Shown here in pieces: positions 33,503 to 38,157 of a DNA stretch of 38,157 nucleotides. Each line of letters starts with the position of its first letter. The first letter of the stretch is position 1. The stretch spans positions 1-38,157 of the forward strand of contig JBKQNY010000054.1 of NCBI GenBank assembly GCA_052145775.1, read 5' to 3'. Both the position numbers and the translations under genes were made by a program. Origin of the DNA: CAVYPR01 sp052145775. Lineage in GTDB: Bacteria; Actinomycetota; Acidimicrobiia; Acidimicrobiales; RAAP-2. Below the pieces are notes generated by a model that ran no database searches, was not told the DNA's origin, and was given only the letters and a program-made list of their open reading frames with translations.

Positions 33503-34334
33503 GCACCCCGGCGGGGACGCAGGCGGCCGGGAGGCCGGCAAGGAACGCTTGGTGGAGCTGCTCGGCCGCGAGTGGGGCACCATCTCCTCACTGGCGGCCT
33601 CCCTCCCCGAGGCCGCGTGGTCGCGCCCCGCCCTGCCCGGCTGGGACGTCCACGACGTGCTGGCCCACCTGGTGGGGGGAGAGCGCATGCTGGCCGGGGC
33701 GCCGGCGCCGCCCGACGACCTCGGCAGGGCCGAGCACGTCCGCAACCCGATGGCCCGGCTGAACGAGGCCTGGATCGTGGCCCTGCGCCCCCTGTCGCCG
33801 GCCGAGCTGCTGGCGGAGTTCCAGGCGGTCACCGCCGAGCGGTTGGATGCGCTGGACGCCATGTCGGTCGAGGAGTTCGACGCCCCGTCGTGGACGCCGG
33901 TGGGCGACGGCACCTACGGCCGGTTCATTGAGATCCGGCTCTTCGACGCCTGGATGCACGAGCAGGACATCCGCCACGCCGCCGGCGTCCCGGGCAACGA
34001 GGACGGCCCGGCGGCCGAGCTGGCCGTCGACGAGGTGGCGGGGGCCCTCGGCTACATCGTGGGCAAGCTGGGCGGTGCGCCCGACGGGTCCACGGTGTGC
34101 ATCGAGCTGAACGGACCGGTCCATCGCCGGCTGTGCGTGGTCGTCGACGGGCGGGCCACCGTCGTCCCCTCGCTAGAAGCCGAGCCCACCGTCAACCTCG
34201 TGCTGTCCTCCTCGCTCTTCCTCCGCCTGGCCGGGGGACGCGTCGACCCCGAGTCCTCCCTGGGAGGGGTCGAGCTCCACGGCGACGCGGCACTCGGCCG
34301 TCGCCTGGCCACTCACCTGGCCTACACGATATGA
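33495..34334 (+). CDS. Maleylpyruvate isomerase-family, mycothiol-dependent enzyme
   Basis: Protein of 279 residues with an N-terminal DinB-fold MPI domain. Metal ligands are visible as H58 (VHDVLAHLVGGE), D151 and H155 (FDAWMHEQDIRHA). An SCP2/MDMPI C-terminal domain follows (about 175-279). The HEQDIR motif is typical of actinobacterial mycothiol-dependent isomerases and transferases. The real substrate is unknown; maleylpyruvate is only the founding member's. GTG 33495 has GGAGGG five bases upstream and overlaps the DsbA-like gene by eight bases; its stop overlaps the TetR start (ATGA). Strong translational coupling makes the three genes one unit. Confidence 0.9.
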   Translation: MAEHPGGDAGGREAGKERLVELLGREWGTISSLAASLPEAAWSRPALPGWDVHDVLAHLVGGERMLAGAPAPPDDLGRAEHVRNPMARLNEAWIVALRPLSPAELLAEFQAVTAERLDALDAMSVEEFDAPSWTPVGDGTYGRFIEIRLFDAWMHEQDIRHAAGVPGNEDGPAAELAVDEVAGALGYIVGKLGGAPDGSTVCIELNGPVHRRLCVVVDGRATVVPSLEAEPTVNLVLSSSLFLRLAGGRVDPESSLGGVELHGDAALGRRLATHLAYTI

Positions 34335-34984
34335 CCGCCCGGGCCACTCCCCCGTTGCCGGGACCCGTGCCGGTCGACCACGGGGAGCCCAGGACCGACG
34401 GGAGGCGTCGTCGGCGCGACCGGAACCGCCTGGCGGTGGTCGACGCGCTGCTCGGCCTCTACGCCGACGGGAACCTGCGCCCGAGCTCGGCCGAGATCGC
34501 CGAGCGGGCCGGCCTCTCCCCACGCTCGTTGTTCCGGTACTTCGACGATGTGGACGACCTCTGCCGGGCCGCCATCGATCGGCAGCAACAACTGGCCCGT
34601 CCTCTCTTCCCCGTCAGGGTGGCGCAGGACGCGCCCTTGGAAGAGCGGGTGGAGGCCCTGGTCGACCAGCGCCTCCGACTCTTCGCCGCCGTCGGCTCGG
34701 CGGCCACGGTCGTGCGTCTGGGGGCCCCGTTCCAGCAACCCCTCCAGGCACAGCTCACGCGGAGCCGGGCCTTGCTGAGGGGCCAGGTCGGCCAGGTCCT
34801 CGCCCCCGAGCTGACCGGGCTCGGCAAACGCGGGCCGGACGCCCTGGCCGCCGTCGACGTCCTCTTGTCCTTCGAGTCGCTCCAGCTGCTCCGGCACGAC
34901 CAGGGGCTCTCGGTCGCGTCGCTGCGCAGGGTGCTGTCGGGCGCCGTGAGCGCGCTGCTGGGCAATGCCGGGCCGCCGGGGTGA
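34331..34984 (+). CDS. TetR-family transcriptional regulator
   Basis: Repressor-type regulator of 217 residues. The helix-turn-helix is at about 51-72 (SSAEIAERAGLSPRSLFRYF) and is followed by DDVDDLCRAAID, typical of TetR proteins. The ligand domain (about 85-217) is helical and shows no clear relatives. An Arg-rich run (RRRRRDRNR) precedes the HTH. The ATG at 34331 overlaps the upstream stop by four bases, so it is made together with the two thiol enzymes and probably controls them in response to an electrophilic ligand. That last part is inference from operon position. Confidence 0.9.
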   Translation: MTARATPPLPGPVPVDHGEPRTDGRRRRRDRNRLAVVDALLGLYADGNLRPSSAEIAERAGLSPRSLFRYFDDVDDLCRAAIDRQQQLARPLFPVRVAQDAPLEERVEALVDQRLRLFAAVGSAATVVRLGAPFQQPLQAQLTRSRALLRGQVGQVLAPELTGLGKRGPDALAAVDVLLSFESLQLLRHDQGLSVASLRRVLSGAVSALLGNAGPPG

Positions 34985-35282
34985 GGATGGACGGCCGTGC
35001 CGGCCCCGCCAGGTGCCGGCCCCCCGGCGACGCCGACGACCGGTGAGCCGTCCACGCCTCCTTGGCTCGCCGACCTGGTCGCGCCCGGCGGCCGTCGAGC
35101 CCCGAACGCACGCCCAAGAAGAGCCCGTCACCGCTCGCAGATCGACGACTGCCGTGTCCTCGAACGGGGGTTAGCCCCAGGTCACGACGCCGGGTGACGG
35201 CATTCTCTCGCAGGCCCGGGGTCGGTACCCTTGGGATGAGCCGTCAACGACGGCCTTCATCGGGCCAGTTCGGGAGCACGAC
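34985..35282. other. Intergenic region before the kinase operon
   Basis: About 300 bases with no supported gene. Near the left end GCCGGC-rich repeats (about 35000-35025) can fold into a short hairpin that may end the TetR operon. A candidate promoter for the small-protein/kinase operon lies at 35203-35231. Confidence 0.5.
35203..35231 (+). promoter_or_regulatory. Candidate promoter of the small-protein/kinase/regulator operon
   Basis: TTCTCT (35203-35208), 17 bases and TACCCT (35226-35231) precede the ATG at 35283 by about 50 bases. GGGAG then lies about seven bases before the start codon. Confidence 0.4.
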
Positions 35283-35537
35283 ATGCGCGAGCAAGACGAT
35301 GACACCGAAGAGTTCACAGCTCTGATCCCGAGCGACGACGTGGCGTTCGCCGAACGGCACCCAGAACGACCGACCACGGGGCCCGGAGTCCCCCGGGAGG
35401 TCCTGCTCGCTCGGGTGCGCGCCGTCGCCCGGTGGGCGGCTCCGGCGCCCGCCCACCAGCGCCCTCCCACCCCACCGGAGTACGACGGCACAGCCGAACC
35501 ACCGGCCGCCGCAGACGGTTACTTCGACCTCGGATGA
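35283..35537 (+). CDS. Small unknown protein encoded just before a histidine kinase
   Basis: Unrecognised protein of 84 residues: an acidic N-terminus (MREQDDDTEEFTALIPSDD), a central basic helix (VPREVLLARVRAVARWAAP) and a Pro-rich tail ending DGYFDLG. There is no signal peptide, membrane segment or Cys. The ATG at 35283 has GGGAG seven bases upstream. Its stop overlaps the kinase start (ATGA), so it is translated with the kinase. A regulatory or adaptor role is plausible by position only; I would not name a family. Confidence 0.65.
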   Translation: MREQDDDTEEFTALIPSDDVAFAERHPERPTTGPGVPREVLLARVRAVARWAAPAPAHQRPPTPPEYDGTAEPPAAADGYFDLG

Positions 35538-36934
35538 AGGTCGAGAACGAGTATCCCGGTGTCCGCGTGCAGCTGCGCCTCGGGGGAAGGGACAGGGAGA
35601 TCGTGATCTCCGAAGACCGGGTGGAGCAGGCCCGCGGGATCGTCCGCGCCGTTCTGCGCGAGCCGTTCACTAAGAGGCCCTGGCGTGAGCTCCTCTTCTT
35701 CGTCATCAGTGGGTTGCTGGCGGCGGTCGGCATCGCCTTCATCGTGGCAACCATGGCCATCGGACTCGTCCTCTTCATCACCTTCATCGGGGCGGTGGTC
35801 ATGGCCGCCTCGCTGCGCGGCGCCAGGGGGATCGGTCACTTTCAACGGGCCCTGGCTCGAGACCTGCTGGCCGAGCCGATCGAGGACCCCGAGCCGTTCG
35901 AAGCACGGCCAGGATTCTTCGGCTGGCTCCAGTCGGCATTACGCGACCGCGTGGCGTGGAGGGCCGTCGCCTATTCGCTGCTCAAGGTGCCGCTGGTCAT
36001 CCTCGGTGTCTGGTTCGCGCTCAGCGTGTGGATCGACGCCCTCCTCTGTCTCACCTTCCCGGTCCTGGGGTCGCGGAACGGCCAGCCAAAGGAGTTCGGG
36101 GTCTTCTTCAACCTGTTCCATCCGGGGTACCTCTCGGTCGGCCCCAACGGGGTCGTGCACGCCTTCTTCATCTTCCTCACCGGCGTCCTGCTGTTCTTCG
36201 TCGCCCCCTGGACCATGCGGGCCGTGGTCTCGGTCGATCGCACGCTCGCACGCCTCCTCCTCTCTCCCGACCCCACGACGACGCGGCTGCGCTCGCTCGA
36301 GCACGCCCGGGCCCAGACGGTCGACGCCTCCGCCGCCACCCTCCGCCGCATCGAACGCGACCTGCACGACGGCACCCAGGCGCAGCTCGTCGCCATCGCC
36401 ATGCGGCTCGGACAGGCCAAGGAGAAGCTGGCCCGCGACGGCGAGATCGACCTCGACCCGGTGCGCCAGTTGGTGAGCGAGGCCCACCAGGGCGCCAAGG
36501 ACGTGATCGTCGAGCTCCGCGACCTGGCACGCGGCATCCATCCCCCCGTGCTCGACACGGGCCTCGAGGGGGCGCTCTCGACCCTGGCCGCCCGCAGCCC
36601 GCTGCCGACCGAGCTCGCCGTCGACGTGCGCGACCGTCCGACGCCCTCCATCGAGGCCATCGCCTACTTCTGTGTCGCCGAGCTCCTCGCCAACGTCGCC
36701 CAGCACGCCCAGGCCTCCAGGGCCGGCATCGCCTGCACCCAGCACGGGCGATGGCTGCGACTGGTGGTGCGCGACGACGGGCAAGGCGGAGCCCAGCTCA
36801 CCACGCAGGGCTCGAGCTCGAGCGGGTTGGCCGGCCTGGTCGATCGCGTGCGTGCCGTCGACGGCCACCTGGAGATCGCCAGCCCCGACGGCGGCCCGAC
36901 GGTAGTCACCGTCGACTTGCCCCTCGAACCATGA
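35534..36934 (+). CDS. Sensor histidine kinase (NarL/HisKA_3 type)
   Basis: Membrane kinase of 466 residues. Four hydrophobic segments lie at about 52-74, 75-95, 148-176 and 208-232, with a loop carrying the conserved sensor-domain region (PKEFGVFFNLFHPGYLSVGPNG). The dimerisation/phosphoacceptor region is RRIERDLHDGTQAQLVAIAMRLG with H278. The ATP-binding part has the N-box FCVAELLANVAQHAQAS and the G-box VVRDDGQGG and SGLAGLVDRV. The signal is unknown. ATG 35534 overlaps the small gene upstream and its stop overlaps the response-regulator start, both as ATGA, so the three genes are coupled. Confidence 0.95.
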   Translation: MKVENEYPGVRVQLRLGGRDREIVISEDRVEQARGIVRAVLREPFTKRPWRELLFFVISGLLAAVGIAFIVATMAIGLVLFITFIGAVVMAASLRGARGIGHFQRALARDLLAEPIEDPEPFEARPGFFGWLQSALRDRVAWRAVAYSLLKVPLVILGVWFALSVWIDALLCLTFPVLGSRNGQPKEFGVFFNLFHPGYLSVGPNGVVHAFFIFLTGVLLFFVAPWTMRAVVSVDRTLARLLLSPDPTTTRLRSLEHARAQTVDASAATLRRIERDLHDGTQAQLVAIAMRLGQAKEKLARDGEIDLDPVRQLVSEAHQGAKDVIVELRDLARGIHPPVLDTGLEGALSTLAARSPLPTELAVDVRDRPTPSIEAIAYFCVAELLANVAQHAQASRAGIACTQHGRWLRLVVRDDGQGGAQLTTQGSSSSGLAGLVDRVRAVDGHLEIASPDGGPTVVTVDLPLEP

Positions 36935-37590
36935 GGACCGACACCATCCGCGTCGCCGTCGCCGAGGACTCGGCGATCTTGCGCGACGGCCTGGTGCAGC
37001 TCCTCATCGACCGTGGTTTTCTGATCACCGAGGCGGTGAGTGAGGCAGGGGCCCTGCGGGTCTCGGTCGACCGAGACTGCCCGGACGTGGCCGTGATCGA
37101 CATCAGGATGCCACCGACCTTCACCGACGAGGGGTTGAAGGCCGCCCTCAAGCTCCGTCGCCTCCACCCCAGGCTCGGCATCCTCCTGTTCTCCCAGTAC
37201 ATCGAGACCCGGTACGCCGCCGAGCTGCTGGCCGACGACGCGGCGGGCATCGGCTACCTCTTGAAGGACCGGGTGGCGGACGTGAGCGACTTCGTCGAGG
37301 CACTGGTGCGGGTGGCCTCCGGCGGCACCGCCCTCGATCCCGAGGTCGTCACGCAGCTCGTCGGCGCCTCCCGGCAGACCGACTCGTTGTCCCACCTGAG
37401 CGGACGCGAGCGCGAGGTGCTCACGCTCATGGCCGAGGGCCGCTCCAACGCCGCCATCGCCACCGCGCTCGTCATCTCCGAAGGCGCGGTCGAGAAGCAC
37501 GTCGCCAACATCTTCACCAAGCTCGACCTCCCGGTCTCACAGACCGACCACCGCAGGGTCCTGGCCGTCCTGCGGTTCCTCAAGTCCTGA
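36931..37590 (+). CDS. LuxR/NarL-family response regulator
   Basis: Partner of the kinase upstream, 219 residues. The receiver domain has VAVAEDSAILRDG (acidic pair), the phosphoacceptor Asp in VAVIDIRMPP, LLFSQYIETRYA (Ser/Thr position) and the Lys in GYLLKDRV. The C-terminal LuxR domain is LSGREREVLTLMAEGRSNAAIATALVISEGAVEKHVANIFTKL, with complete helix-turn-helix. The ATG at 36931 overlaps the kinase stop as ATGA. It most likely binds promoters as a phosphorylated dimer; targets are unknown and no binding site was recognised nearby. Confidence 0.96.
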   Translation: MRTDTIRVAVAEDSAILRDGLVQLLIDRGFLITEAVSEAGALRVSVDRDCPDVAVIDIRMPPTFTDEGLKAALKLRRLHPRLGILLFSQYIETRYAAELLADDAAGIGYLLKDRVADVSDFVEALVRVASGGTALDPEVVTQLVGASRQTDSLSHLSGREREVLTLMAEGRSNAAIATALVISEGAVEKHVANIFTKLDLPVSQTDHRRVLAVLRFLKS

Positions 37591-37798
37591 GCCTCCAGCG
37601 AGAACGCGGACGGTGACGGCTCCCGTACATCTACGCGGCTGGCACGCGCCATGCGCAGGCGTCTTCCTGGTGGACCGCCACGACCCGGTGTCCTCGGACG
37701 AACCGTGTCCACGCGCTGGTCGAACGGGGCGCGCCGACGGCGGGAGGCGGAGGACTCCGCCAAGCAGGACGCGCGGCTCGTCGGCGCGGACCGGATCG

Positions 37799-38157
37799 CT
37801 ACCCGGTCGTGGGCACCGCTCCTACCACGTCGCTGACGTGGACCCCCACGCCCGGCAGCGACCCCACGAACCCGGCGTCGCCGAAGGCAAAGATCCCGCC
37901 GTCGGCCCCGATGAGCCAGTAGCCCCCTGTGTCGGCGGTGTGGACGATGCCGATGACCGGGAGCGCCGGTGAGACTCCGAGGGACGGCAGTGTGCCGAAG
38001 CTCTTGGCGTCACCGAAGGCGCGCACCGAGCCGTTCTTGGTCACGATCCAGTAGCCGCCCCCATCGGGGGTCCCGGCGATGGCTGTGACCGGCGAGGAGG
38101 TGCCCGTGGCCGAGCCCAGGGTCTGAGCGGCCCCGAAGCCGTAGACGGTGCCGTCTT
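37799..38157 (-). CDS. Secreted repeat protein ('GYW...DGG.FAFGDA' repeats), C-terminal end, cut by window edge
   Basis: The last 119 residues of a longer protein on the minus strand, ending at TAG 37799. Successive repeats read DGTVYGFGAAQTLGSATG, GGGYWIVTKNGSVRAFGDAKSFGTL and TGGYWLIGADGGIFAFGDAGFVGSL, about 45 residues apart. This repeat family is common in large secreted actinobacterial proteins and probably forms a beta-propeller or beta-solenoid. Function and N-terminus are outside the window. Three of seven Thr codons are ACA, as in mreC and mrdA. A short GGCGGA/TCCGCC hairpin (37746-37761) lies after the stop. Confidence 0.85.
   Translation of the reverse strand, partial: DGTVYGFGAAQTLGSATGTSSPVTAIAGTPDGGGYWIVTKNGSVRAFGDAKSFGTLPSLGVSPALPVIGIVHTADTGGYWLIGADGGIFAFGDAGFVGSLPGVGVHVSDVVGAVPTTG

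Noticed and set aside
34985..35282. Short open frames before the kinase operon
   Set aside because: No domain, no ribosome binding site and composition like intergenic DNA.

Overview
The window comes from a very GC-rich Gram-positive (actinobacterial) chromosome, and class Acidimicrobiia is my best guess. The evidence is a strong G/C third-position bias, many GTG/TTG starts, an F420-type luciferase-like oxidoreductase, a mycothiol-type maleylpyruvate isomerase-fold enzyme, a 4VR-like domain joined to GGDEF/EAL, and the secreted repeat family 'GYW...DGG.FAFGDA' at the right edge. Several genes appear to be leaderless, with a TANNNT -10 box 6-7 bases before the start codon. The class is inferred, because the window has no 16S rRNA gene or other typing marker.

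Layout. (1) 1-4650 is accessory: a copper amine oxidase truncated by the window edge, a purine nucleoside phosphorylase, an ECF sigma factor with a SnoaL-like tail divergent from a small VOC protein, and a second sigma factor whose frame is broken and whose C-terminal half carries a membrane segment and an Ala/Pro/Thr-rich outer region. (2) 4993-20059 is a single-strand block of 14 core genes, all read leftwards: tig-clpP-clpX-folC-ndk-mreB-mreC-mreD-mrdA-(radical SAM TIGR03960 type)-(DUF2344/TIGR03936 type)-rne-rplU-rpmA. It joins protein quality control, folate and nucleotide metabolism, the rod-shape (elongasome) machinery, RNA decay and two ribosomal proteins. Many junctions overlap by four bases (ATGA or GTGA). 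(3) 20290-23730 holds a 993-residue GGDEF-EAL regulator with a degraded EAL domain, a 50-residue zinc-ribbon protein and tRNA-Pro(UGG). (4) 23813-30957 holds a 2TM protein, a family 2 glycosyltransferase, an MBL-fold hydrolase, a DedA protein, a zinc-ribbon protein with two copies of a DPLG(R/K)RALF motif, an orphan ParA divergent from an atypical response regulator, and a Tat-exported phospholipase C-type phosphoesterase. (5) 31093-34984 holds the LLM oxidoreductase, a DinB-fold protein and a tight operon of a monothiol DsbA-like protein, a mycothiol-dependent MPI-fold enzyme and a TetR regulator. This reads as a thiol-dependent detoxification locus. (6) 35283-37590 is an overlapping trio: a small unknown protein, a NarL-type histidine kinase and a LuxR-type response regulator. 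The window ends in the 3' part of a secreted repeat protein on the minus strand.

The most distinctive signals are a symmetrical pair of GTCACA-N16-CGTC promoters between the SnoaL-type sigma factor and the VOC gene, a perfect inverted repeat filling the spacer of the mreB promoter, the thiol-linked cluster with its CPFA active site, and threonine ACA codons concentrated in mreC and mrdA. No mobile element, CRISPR array, phage gene or attachment site was recognised.
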